Shown: positions 1 through 5,705 of the stretch, piece after piece
Position numbering within the stretch: the stretch's first letter is position 1
Layout of the letters: each line of letters begins with the position of its first letter
Source of the DNA: an uncultured Pseudomonadota bacterium
GTDB lineage: Bacteria; Myxococcota_A; UBA796; CAJQPC01
Direction of reading: 5' to 3'
Length of the DNA stretch: 6,307 nucleotides
NCBI GenBank assembly: GCA_937915955.1
Contig: CALGIB010000617.1
Coordinates: forward strand, 1 to 6,307
Notes under the pieces: generated by a model
The model's input: only the letters and a program-made list of their open reading frames with translations
Database searches by the model: none
Told to the model about the DNA's origin: nothing
Made by a program: the position numbers and the translations under genes

Positions 1-60
1 GCCTTCATCCTCTGGGCCGAGGCCAGCCCAGTGCTGCCCTTCATCTACACGGTCTTCTAG
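1..60 (+). CDS. C-terminal end of a DUF5989-like small membrane protein (5' partial)
   Basis: Frame 1 is open from the window edge to a TAG at 58-60 and encodes the last 19 residues of a protein, AFILWAEASPVLPFIYTVF. The pattern of a hydrophobic stretch, then a short A/S-P-V-x-P segment and a terminal FIYT-hydrophobic-F resembles the C-terminus of the small single-helix DUF5989 family as I remember it. Those proteins are about 50 residues long and are commonly encoded beside SxtJ-type proteins and NodU/SxtI-type carbamoyltransferases. The gene that follows begins only 14 bases downstream and is SxtJ-like, which supports the assignment. Only the tail is visible, so the family call rests on a short match plus context. 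The protein's function is not known to me. Confidence 0.55.
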   Translation, partial: AFILWAEASPVLPFIYTVF

Positions 61-74
61 GCGTGCTCACGCTG

Positions 75-308
75 ATGAAGGGCATCTGGCGCGCCTGGAA
101 GCGCCTCGCCCACAAGCTCATCTCGGCCCAGAACTGGCTGCTCATGGCGCTGGTCTACTGGCTCGCGGTGCTGCCGGTGGCCCTGGGCCTCAAGCTCATC
201 CGGCACCGCCTGATCCACACCCCCCAGCCCGATCCGGACCTCGACAGCTACTGGGAGCCCGTCAAGGGCGGCCCGATGGACATGGCCCGCGCCCAGCGAA
301 TGTTCTAG
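75..308 (+). CDS. Small single-helix membrane protein resembling the C-terminal half of SxtJ
   Basis: A 77-residue protein. A basic amphipathic N-terminus (W5, W8, K9, R10, H13, K14) precedes one clear membrane helix at about residues 20-42, which contains a Pro near its middle (VLPVAL). A basic stretch (R43, H44, R45) follows, then a Pro/Asp-rich tail containing SYWEP and ending ARAQRMF. The layout W-x-x-W-x-x-x-A, helix, charged D-rich tail, SYW matches the C-terminal half of SxtJ-family membrane proteins, which normally carry extra helices upstream. A terminal Q-x-F is also common in related short proteins. The upstream neighbour ends like DUF5989, the usual partner. I chose ATG 75; an in-frame GTG at 63 would add MLTL but lies 2 bases after the upstream stop with no room for a ribosome site. 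Neither start has a good Shine-Dalgarno. The cellular role is unknown; sugar or glycan carbamoylation context is inference. Confidence 0.7.
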   Translation: MKGIWRAWKRLAHKLISAQNWLLMALVYWLAVLPVALGLKLIRHRLIHTPQPDPDLDSYWEPVKGGPMDMARAQRMF

Positions 309-390
309 CGACCCGCTGTTTCAGCAACACTTTACGGCGCCCAGGCGAATAGGCGTGCCCCTGAACACGCGCTTGTGAGGGCCCCACCCC

Positions 391-399
391 TGGGATAAG
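391..399 (+). promoter_or_regulatory. Possible extended -10 promoter for the porin/dapA/dapB run
   Basis: TG at 391-392, one base, then GATAAG at 394-399 gives an extended -10 arrangement with four matches to TATAAT. A weak TTGTGA at 373-378 could act as a -35 but the spacer is only 15 bases. This is the most AT-rich element in the 121-base gap 309-429 and lies about 30 bases before the porin start, a plausible distance. In a high-GC lineage the consensus may differ, so this is a candidate only. The rest of the gap holds a weak 4-bp hairpin (GCTG-TTT-CAGC, 315-325) without a T-tract and a 5-bp inverted repeat (353-357 with 366-370), neither convincing as a terminator. Confidence 0.3.
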
Positions 400-429
400 C
401 CTCGCTGCCGCGCCGGAGACGCCAAGATC

Positions 430-1788
430 GTGCTCATCTCGTTGTTGCTGACCACCGGCGCCGCCCAGGCCGCCGAACTCGAGCTGCATGGTCACTATCG
501 GGCTCGCGGACTGCTCTACGACAACCTCTCGTTGAGCAACGTGAACCCCAACGCGCTGGATCGAACCAGCTACATCGATCACCGCTTCCGGCTGCAGCCG
601 GGCATCCACGTCAGCAGCAAGGTGAGCGTCTACGCGCAGCTCGACTTCCTGCCGCTGCAGACCTGGGGCGACTCGATCAACACCTACGTGGACCCCGTCA
701 CGGGCGAGGCCATCGCCATGGCCTGGGCCGACGGCGTGCAGCCCAGCGCGGACGCCGACGACGGCAGCAGCTACCTGCGGAACCTGTCGCTGACGCGCGT
801 CTACGCCGACGTCTACACGCCCGCCGGTCGCCTGCGCTTCGGCCGCATGCCCCTGGACTGGGGCACTGGCATGTGGCTCAACGACGGCAACGACGTGCTG
901 CAGGAGTACGGCGACACCGGTGACCGCCTCGAGTTCACCTCGCGCGTCGGCCCCGTCTACGTCATGGGCGCCTACGAGCTCATGTACGAGGGCATGCTCG
1001 AGCGCTTCGACGAGGCCGAGGACGGCATGCACGCCCTCGATCTGGCCGTCGCCTGGCAGACCGAGACGATGGCGGTGGGCCTCTACAACCGCTACCGGTT
1101 CAACCTCAACCCCGGCTTCCACGCCTACACCGGCGACCTGTTCGCGAAGATCGAGCTGGGCCCCGCCGAGCTCCAGGCCGAGGTCAACGGCGTCTTCGGT
1201 CGCGGCGACCTCGACACGGGCGTCAACGACATCAGCATCATCGCCGTCGGCGCGGTGCTGGACGCCAACGTCGCCATCGACAAGATCTACGGCGGCGTCC
1301 AGGCCGGCCTCGCCACCGGCGACACGGACCCGACGGACTCGGTGCTGCGCACCTACACCTTCGACCGGGACCACAACGTCGCGCTGATGATGTTCGAGGA
1401 GCCCATGCCCATCCTGGCCCCCGGCGTCGTCAACGAGGCCAACGGCGGCCGGGACTTCGACGCGGTGCGCACCGGAGACGGCCTGTCCAACGCGCTCTAC
1501 GCCCGCCCGATGGTCGGCTACCAGCTGCGTCCGGACCTCTCCGCCGACATCGCCGGCGTCTTCGCCCGCGCCCTGCAGGTGCCCGACGAGCAGGCGGACG
1601 TGCGCGGCTACGGCATGGAGTACGACCTGTCGGTCACCTACTCCCCCTTCGAGCACTTCAGCGCCAAGGGCACCGGCGGCGTCTTCGTCCCCGGGCCCTA
1701 CTACTCCGGCTACGAGCACGAGACGCTGGGCGGTGACTTCGACAAGACGACCTTCGGCGGTCGACTGCTGCTGACTGCGGAGTTCTAA
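430..1788 (+). CDS. Outer-membrane beta-barrel (porin-like) protein
   Basis: A 452-residue exported protein. A short signal sequence (residues 1-14, ending AAQA) is followed by a mature protein that starts AELELHGHYRARG. The mature part is free of cysteine, rich in Tyr, Asp, Gly and alternating polar/hydrophobic segments, and ends in LLLTAEF. The terminal Phe on an amphipathic last strand is the classic recognition signal for the BAM outer-membrane insertion machinery. A GRLRFGRMPLDWG motif (134-146) resembles strand-turn signatures of long-chain porins, and FDRDHN at 311-316 lies in a long loop. The length suits a 14-18 strand barrel (inference). I cannot name a family or substrate. The start is GTG 430 with GGAG at 415-418 (spacing 11). 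No in-frame ATG, GTG or TTG exists between it and the stop at 376-378, so the signal peptide has no basic N-region. The gene ends 32 bases before dapA and may share its transcript. Confidence 0.82.
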   Translation: MLISLLLTTGAAQAAELELHGHYRARGLLYDNLSLSNVNPNALDRTSYIDHRFRLQPGIHVSSKVSVYAQLDFLPLQTWGDSINTYVDPVTGEAIAMAWADGVQPSADADDGSSYLRNLSLTRVYADVYTPAGRLRFGRMPLDWGTGMWLNDGNDVLQEYGDTGDRLEFTSRVGPVYVMGAYELMYEGMLERFDEAEDGMHALDLAVAWQTETMAVGLYNRYRFNLNPGFHAYTGDLFAKIELGPAELQAEVNGVFGRGDLDTGVNDISIIAVGAVLDANVAIDKIYGGVQAGLATGDTDPTDSVLRTYTFDRDHNVALMMFEEPMPILAPGVVNEANGGRDFDAVRTGDGLSNALYARPMVGYQLRPDLSADIAGVFARALQVPDEQADVRGYGMEYDLSVTYSPFEHFSAKGTGGVFVPGPYYSGYEHETLGGDFDKTTFGGRLLLTAEF

Positions 1789-1820
1789 GGCGCTACGTGT
1801 CTCGCCCAGATGAGGCAGAC

Positions 1821-2663
1821 ATGCACGGCGTCCACACCGCACTGATCACGCCCTTCTCCAAGGGCGAGCTCGACACCGACACCTACCGGGCGCTGGCCCG
1901 TCGCCAGCTCTACGGCGGCGTCCAGGGCCTGGTCCCCTGCGGCACCACCGGCGAGACGCCGACGCTGACCGAGCCCGAGTGGGCCACCTGCATCCGCATC
2001 GCCGTGCAGGAGGCCGACGGCAAGGCCTTCGTGACGGCTGGCGTCGGCACGAACGACACCGCCAGCAGCGTGGACAACGCGCGCAAGGCCAAGGCCCTGG
2101 GGGCGGACGCCGGCCTGCTGGTGCTGCCCTACTACAACAAGCCCAACCCCGCCGGACACCACGCCCACGTGCGGGCGGTGGCCTCGACCGGCCTGCCGCT
2201 GGTGCTTTACCACGTGCCCGGGCGCACCGGTCAGCGGGTCTCGGTGGACCTGCTCGCCAGCCTCTGCAACCTGGACGGTGTCATCGCCTGCAAGGAAGCC
2301 ACCGGGGATGTGGGCTTCGGCTCGGACCTGGTCGAGCGGACCGGCGTCGACGTGCTCAGCGGTGACGACTTCACCTACATGCCGCTGATCTGCGTGGGTG
2401 GAAAGGGCGTCATCAGCGTCGTCAGCAACCTCGCGCCCGCCATGTCCTCCGAGCTGGCCCAGGCCGCGCTCGAGGGCGACATGCCTCGAGCTCGAGAGCT
2501 GCACCATCGCCTGATGCCCCTGGTGCACTGGCTCTTCAGCGACAGCAACCCCGTGCCGGCCAAGGCCGCCATGGCCGCCATGGGGCTCTGCACCGACGAG
2601 GTCCGCTTGCCCCTGGCCGCGGGCACCGCGCCACCCCCCGAGCTGATCGAGGGCCTTCGCTGA
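1821..2663 (+). CDS. dapA: 4-hydroxy-tetrahydrodipicolinate synthase (dihydrodipicolinate synthase)
   Basis: A 280-residue cytoplasmic (beta/alpha)8 aldolase that condenses pyruvate with aspartate semialdehyde, the first committed step toward diaminopimelate and lysine. The N-terminus MHGVHTALITPF fits the family. Catalytic features are all visible: GTTGE at 41-45 (Thr42/Thr43), YYNKP at 104-108 (Tyr105), YHVPGRTG at 130-137 (Tyr130 and substrate-binding Arg135), and the Schiff-base lysine Lys158 in CKEATG. These correspond to Thr44, Tyr107, Tyr133, Arg138 and Lys161 of the E. coli enzyme. SGDD and the glycine-rich GGKGVISVVSN follow as expected. ATG 1821 is preferred (GAGG at 1812-1815, spacing 5), since it gives the usual family N-terminus. 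GTG 1797 (AAGG at 1787-1790, spacing 6) would add eight non-conserved residues and cannot be excluded. The stop overlaps the dapB start as TGATG, indicating translational coupling to the next enzyme in the pathway. Confidence 0.96.
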   Translation: MHGVHTALITPFSKGELDTDTYRALARRQLYGGVQGLVPCGTTGETPTLTEPEWATCIRIAVQEADGKAFVTAGVGTNDTASSVDNARKAKALGADAGLLVLPYYNKPNPAGHHAHVRAVASTGLPLVLYHVPGRTGQRVSVDLLASLCNLDGVIACKEATGDVGFGSDLVERTGVDVLSGDDFTYMPLICVGGKGVISVVSNLAPAMSSELAQAALEGDMPRARELHHRLMPLVHWLFSDSNPVPAKAAMAAMGLCTDEVRLPLAAGTAPPPELIEGLR

Positions 2664-3391
2664 TGCGGGTCGCGGTGAACGGCGCCGCCGGCCGGATGGG
2701 CCGCGTGCTGGTCGATCTCGTCGAACAGGCCCCCGATCTGGAGCTCTCGGGTCAGGGCGAGCACAGCGCGCCGCTGGGCCCCGAGCCGCTGGCCGCCACC
2801 GACGTCGTGATCGACTTCTCCCTGCCCCAAGGGACGCACGCGCTGCTGGGGGTGCTCGACGGGCAGGCCCTGGTCGTCGGCACCACGGGCCTGGGCCCGG
2901 CCACCCTCGCCCTGCTCCAGGCCTACTCGGCGAGGGCCCCCGTGGTCTTCGCGAGCAACTACAGCACCGGCGTGACCCTGCTGTTCGGCCTGGCCGCCCA
3001 GGCCGCCTCGGTGCTCTCGGACTACCACGTCGAGATCGTCGAGATGCACCACGCGCGCAAGCGCGACGCCCCCAGCGGGACCGCGCTGTCGCTGGGCCGG
3101 GTCATCGCCGAGGCGCGATGTGTGGACCTGGATGAACGCGCGCGGCACGGTCGAGAGGGCGAGGTCGGTCCGCGCACCCAGGCCGAGATCGGCTTCCACG
3201 CCGTGCGAGGCGGGGACGTCGCCGGCGAGCACACGGTCTACCTGGCCGGGCCCGGCGAGCGGCTGACGCTGGGCCACCTGGCCACCAGTCGCCAGGCCTT
3301 CGCGACGGGAGCCATCCGGGCGGCGCGCTGGGTCCCGGGCCAGCCCCCAGGCCTCTACGACATGCAGGACGTGCTGGGCCTCAAGGCCTGA
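2663..3391 (+). CDS. dapB: 4-hydroxy-tetrahydrodipicolinate reductase
   Basis: A 242-residue cytoplasmic NAD(P)H-dependent reductase that acts on the DapA product in the diaminopimelate/lysine pathway. Visible motifs, in order, are the dinucleotide-binding GAAGRMG (7-13), DFS (51-53), GTTG (73-76), ASNYSTGV (97-104), the catalytic EMHHARKRDAPSGT (127-140, with His129, His130 and Lys133), GFHAVRGGDVAGEHTV (177-192) and YDMQDVLGL near the C-terminus. The enzyme is about 30 residues shorter than the E. coli protein. Most of the missing length falls between the second strand and DFS (roughly residues 32-50), where the E. coli loop is much longer. The positions that should correspond to the E. coli cofactor-selecting Glu38-Arg39 appear to be Gln32-Gly33 by eye, so NADH/NADPH preference cannot be assumed. 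The gene starts inside the dapA stop (TGATG) and its 3' end overlaps dusA on the other strand by 11 bases. Confidence 0.96.
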   Translation: MRVAVNGAAGRMGRVLVDLVEQAPDLELSGQGEHSAPLGPEPLAATDVVIDFSLPQGTHALLGVLDGQALVVGTTGLGPATLALLQAYSARAPVVFASNYSTGVTLLFGLAAQAASVLSDYHVEIVEMHHARKRDAPSGTALSLGRVIAEARCVDLDERARHGREGEVGPRTQAEIGFHAVRGGDVAGEHTVYLAGPGERLTLGHLATSRQAFATGAIRAARWVPGQPPGLYDMQDVLGLKA

Positions 3392-4346
3392 GCAGCATCA
3401 GCCCCTCGAGCAGCGTCTCGGGCCCCGCGCCGTCCCGGAAGCAGACCTCGGAGAGGTGCCGCCGCCAGGCTCGGGCTCCGGGCACGCCGCTGAACAGCCC
3501 CAGCAAGTGCCGGGCGACGTGCCGCAGCCGCTCGCCCTCGACCAGGCGCCCCTCGGCGTAGTCCGCCATGCGCCGCACCAGCGCGAAGCGGTCCAGCCCG
3601 GCATCCGGCTGGGCGTGGAAGCGGCTGTCGAGCGTCGAGAACAGCATCGGGTCGTCGTACACCGCCCGCCCGATCATCACGGCGTCGACCTGCTCCAGGT
3701 GCGCCGCGCCCTCGTCCAGGCTGGCGATGCCGCCGTTGAGGGCGATGTTCAGCCCGGGGCGCTCGCGCTTGAGGCGGTAGACCTCCTCGTAGCGCAGCGG
3801 CGGCACGCTGCGGTTCTCCTTGGGTGACAGCCCCTTGAGCCAGGCCTTGCGGGCGTGCACCGCGAAGCGCGCGGGTGCGGCCTCGGCCACCACGTCGACG
3901 AAGCGCAGCATCTCCTCGTAGCTGTCGCGGTCGTCGAAGCCGATGCGGTGCTTGACCGTGACGGGCAGACCGCTGGCCTGCTTCATCGCCAGCACGCAGT
4001 CCCGCACGCGCTCGGGCTCGCCCATCAGGCACACCCCGAAGTTGCCCGACTGCACCCGCTCGCTCGGGCAGCCCACGTTCAGGTCCACCTCGTCGTAGCC
4101 CTCGTCCCGAGCCAGGACCGCACAGGCCGCCAGCTCGGCGGGCCGGTCCCCGCCGAGCTGCAGGCTGACCGGGTGCTCGAGCGGGTCGAAGCCCAGGAGC
4201 CGGCCCCGGTCATGGCCTCGGAGCAGCGCGTGCGAGGTGACCATCTCGGTCGTGAGCAGCGCGCGCCTGGAGATGCACCGCAGCAGGTACCGGAAGTGCC
4301 GGTCCGTACGGTCCATCATCGGGGCCAGGATGAAGAGTGGCTGCAT
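3381..4346 (-). CDS. dusA: tRNA-dihydrouridine synthase, DusA type
   Basis: A 321-residue FMN-dependent enzyme that reduces uridine to dihydrouridine in the tRNA D-loop (U20/U20a for the DusA subfamily). The N-terminal TIM barrel shows APMMD (8-12), QLGG (63-66), LNVGCPSERVQSGNFG (89-104) with the catalytic acid Cys93, VKHRIG (131-136), the DusA-typical HARKAWLKGLSPKENR (164-179) and the phosphate-binding GGI (205-207) and MIGRA (224-228). The RVQSGNFG and AWLKGLSPKENR strings distinguish DusA from DusB and DusC. A helical C-terminal domain follows. The length is near that of E. coli DusA. The start at 4346 gives the usual short lead-in to APMMD, but I see no strong Shine-Dalgarno before it. 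The gene is convergent with dapB (3' overlap of 11 bases) and divergent from the protease gene. Confidence 0.95.
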   Translation of the reverse strand: MQPLFILAPMMDRTDRHFRYLLRCISRRALLTTEMVTSHALLRGHDRGRLLGFDPLEHPVSLQLGGDRPAELAACAVLARDEGYDEVDLNVGCPSERVQSGNFGVCLMGEPERVRDCVLAMKQASGLPVTVKHRIGFDDRDSYEEMLRFVDVVAEAAPARFAVHARKAWLKGLSPKENRSVPPLRYEEVYRLKRERPGLNIALNGGIASLDEGAAHLEQVDAVMIGRAVYDDPMLFSTLDSRFHAQPDAGLDRFALVRRMADYAEGRLVEGERLRHVARHLLGLFSGVPGARAWRRHLSEVCFRDGAGPETLLEGLMLLRP

Positions 4347-4425
4347 CGCGGCCCGAGGTAGCCGCTACGCCGCCGTAGGCCAAGTCGGTCGTGCCATACT
4401 TCCGGCCACTTGGAGGATCCGGCGG
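4347..4425. promoter_or_regulatory. Divergent intergenic region between dusA and the protease operon
   Basis: This 79-base stretch must carry the promoters of both dusA (leftward) and the protease operon (rightward) if each is transcribed from here. A CATACT at 4395-4400 is a possible rightward -10 (four matches to TATAAT), with no recognisable -35 at 17 bases. Leftward, a TTGGCC/TACCTC pair spaced by 17 bases is a weak candidate. A perfect 5-bp inverted repeat, GTAGC-C-GCTAC, lies at 4358-4368 close to the dusA start and could be an operator or a 5' hairpin of the dusA mRNA. None of these elements is strong on its own. Confidence 0.3.
4412..4416 (+). promoter_or_regulatory. Strong ribosome binding site fixing the protease start
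   Basis: GGAGG nine bases before ATG 4426. The reading frame is open further upstream into the antisense of dusA (to 4237), so this site is what decides the start. It also implies that the protease signal sequence begins MGAWML without a basic residue. Confidence 0.75.
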
Positions 4426-5436
4426 ATGGGAGCCTGGATGTTGATCGCGGCCTCTTGGGCCGGAGAGCTGCCGTCGCTGGCTTCCTGCCCAGACGCTCCA
4501 CGAGCGGGCGACGTGAAGTGGGCCATCGCGCGCACCGTGCACATTCGCGCGGGCGACGGCGAGGGGACCGGCGTGGTCGTGACCGCCGACGGCTTCGTGA
4601 TCACGGCGGCCCACCTGGTCGCCCGGGGCGGACCCGTGACCGTGGCGCTCAAGGACCAGGACCCGGTGGCGGCGATCGTCGTGCGCAGCTCCGCCGAGGC
4701 CGACGTCGCCCTCCTTCGCATCGAAGGCGACGCCGAGTACGCCTGCATGCCGCTCCGGACCAGCATGGCGGACGTCGGCGAGGACGTGCTGGTGGTCGGC
4801 TCCCCCGGCGGCTCCCAGCTCTCCCACAGCGTCGCCAAGGGCATCGTGTCGGCCTACCGCGAGGCCGAAGGCTGGACGCTGGTGCAGACCGACGCCTCGA
4901 TCAACCCCGGCAACAGCGGCGGCCCGATCGTCGCCGGCACAGGGGAGCTCGCGGGCGTCGTCAGCTTCAAGCTCGTCGGCGACGAGGTCGAGGGCCTCGG
5001 CTTCGGCGTCGCGGCCAGCGACCTGGCCCGAGCCCTGGACGTGCGCTGGGGCACCTCGACCGACGAGAGCCTCAAGACCGCGGAGTCGCTCGTCGCCGCC
5101 CAGCTCGCGCCCGGCTTGACCTACCCCAGGATCGACTACGGCGGCCTGCCCCCGGTGGACGTCGGGGCCACCTATGAGATCGGCTACAAGCCCCGGGTCC
5201 AGCTGCTGGTCTGGAGCGCGATCGGCGCCGGCGTCGGCGCGGGGATGATCCTCAGCACGAACGCCAAGTACCAGAACGCCAACAACATGGCCTGGGGCGC
5301 CTACAAGACCCTCGTCGCGACGAACACAGCAGGCTGGGTGGTCCTAGGTGCCAGCGTGGCTGGCGTGGGGGTCGGCTTCGCGCCCTCTCCCAAGGGCCCC
5401 GTCGTCGTCGTCCCGACCGTCTCCGGGAGGTTCTGA
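4426..5436 (+). CDS. Exported trypsin-like (HtrA/Deg-type) serine protease with C-terminal two-segment membrane tail
   Basis: A 336-residue protein. Residues 1-12 are a short hydrophobic export signal (possible cleavage after SWA). An LASC at 18-21 could alternatively be a lipobox, though E14 interrupts the hydrophobic stretch. Residues about 30-205 form a chymotrypsin-fold protease with a complete triad: His63 in VITAAHLV, Asp93 in EADVALLRI, Ser164 in NPGNSGGPIV. VGSPGG at 124-129 and EGLGFGVAASDL at 189-200 are typical of the HtrA/Deg group. There is no PDZ domain. Instead a linker leads to two glycine/alanine-rich hydrophobic segments at about 258-276 and 302-320, then a VSGRF tail. It probably acts in the periplasm or at a membrane, and the substrate is unknown. 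ATG 4426 is chosen for its GGAGG; ATG 4438 would leave too short a signal. The stop overlaps the next gene's start (TGATG), giving translational coupling to the cysteine-rich lipoprotein. Confidence 0.88.
   Translation: MGAWMLIAASWAGELPSLASCPDAPRAGDVKWAIARTVHIRAGDGEGTGVVVTADGFVITAAHLVARGGPVTVALKDQDPVAAIVVRSSAEADVALLRIEGDAEYACMPLRTSMADVGEDVLVVGSPGGSQLSHSVAKGIVSAYREAEGWTLVQTDASINPGNSGGPIVAGTGELAGVVSFKLVGDEVEGLGFGVAASDLARALDVRWGTSTDESLKTAESLVAAQLAPGLTYPRIDYGGLPPVDVGATYEIGYKPRVQLLVWSAIGAGVGAGMILSTNAKYQNANNMAWGAYKTLVATNTAGWVVLGASVAGVGVGFAPSPKGPVVVVPTVSGRF
5425..5430 (+). promoter_or_regulatory. Ribosome binding site of the cysteine-rich lipoprotein gene
   Basis: GGGAGG inside the last codons of the protease gene, five bases before ATG 5436. 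With the TGATG overlap it supports re-initiation at this start and fixes the very short MLALVLLGC signal peptide. Confidence 0.7.
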
Positions 5437-5705
5437 TGCTCGCCCTGGTGCTCCTGGGATGCCTTCGGAACGAGCCCCTGCCCCCGGGGGTGTGCAACAA
5501 CGACGCGCAGTGCCCGGGCGGTGAGACCTGTCGCTGGTACCACAGCGGCCAGCGCTGCGGGGCGACCTGCGTCACGACCGACGACTGCAAGGACGGCTGG
5601 TACTGCTGCGACGAGTGGGCCGACAGCGGCGAGAGCGACCCCGCCTGCGACAGGTCGACCTACGACCTCTGCCTCCAGGTCGGCGGCCAGGAGGTGACGG
5701 AGTGA
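5436..5705 (+). CDS. Small cysteine-rich predicted lipoprotein
   Basis: An 89-residue protein beginning MLALVLLGC, where LLGC is a lipobox that would put a lipid on Cys9 after signal peptidase II cleavage. The mature part carries ten further cysteines (20, 26, 32, 41, 45, 51, 57, 58, 71, 79), an even number suited to disulfides outside the cytoplasm. The spacing C-x5-C-x5-C, as in CNNDAQCPGGETC, followed by CVTTDDCKDGWYCC, is a repeated small disulfide module of the kind frequent in secreted myxobacterial proteins. The family has no function I can assign. The residue after Cys9 is Leu, not Asp, so the E. coli inner-membrane retention rule would not apply and an outer-membrane location is possible. 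It sits between, and overlaps, an exported protease and an exported unknown protein (1 base upstream, 4 bases downstream), so the three are probably made together. The signal peptide has no basic residue. Confidence 0.82.
   Translation: MLALVLLGCLRNEPLPPGVCNNDAQCPGGETCRWYHSGQRCGATCVTTDDCKDGWYCCDEWADSGESDPACDRSTYDLCLQVGGQEVTE
5690..5697 (+). promoter_or_regulatory. Strong ribosome binding site fixing the GTG start of the exported 169-residue protein
   Basis: GGAGGTGA lies near the end of the lipoprotein gene. Its GGAGG core (5690-5694) is seven bases before GTG 5702. The frame is open upstream to 5615, but only the GTG start gives a protein beginning with a signal peptide, so this site decides the annotation. 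Confidence 0.75.

Noticed and set aside
315..325. Hairpin GCTG-TTT-CAGC as a terminator after the SxtJ-like gene
   Set aside because: The stem is only four pairs with a 3-base loop and no T-tract follows, so it does not meet a rho-independent terminator pattern.
262..1842. A 526-codon open frame on the - strand opposite the porin gene
   Set aside because: In strongly GC-rich coding DNA the antisense frame often lacks stops. The translation is Val/Gly/Ala/His/Arg-rich with no motif or signal, and the + strand gene has a signal peptide, barrel pattern and terminal Phe.
2485..2496. A 12-base palindrome, CTCGAGCTCGAG
   Set aside because: It lies inside dapA, encodes ordinary residues (P-R-A-R-E) from GC-rich codons, and has no second copy that I noticed, so it is most likely chance.
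2375..3277. A 300-codon open frame on the - strand opposite dapA and dapB
   Set aside because: Both + strand genes have full catalytic motifs over this whole stretch. The antisense product is low-complexity and matches nothing I recognise.
4237..4425. A 63-residue N-terminal extension of the protease into dusA
   Set aside because: The open frame continues only because stops are rare. The extension overlaps the start of dusA on the opposite strand, while a strong GGAGG precedes ATG 4426.
4479..4488. LASC lipobox in the protease N-terminus
   Set aside because: The tetrapeptide fits, but an acidic residue (E14) and Pro break the hydrophobic stretch before it. Cleavage after SWA is equally likely, so I did not call it a lipoprotein.
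5615..5701. An upstream ATG start for the exported 169-residue protein
   Set aside because: The extra residues are Arg/Pro-rich shadow sequence of the lipoprotein gene and would bury the signal peptide. GTG 5702 has a perfect Shine-Dalgarno.
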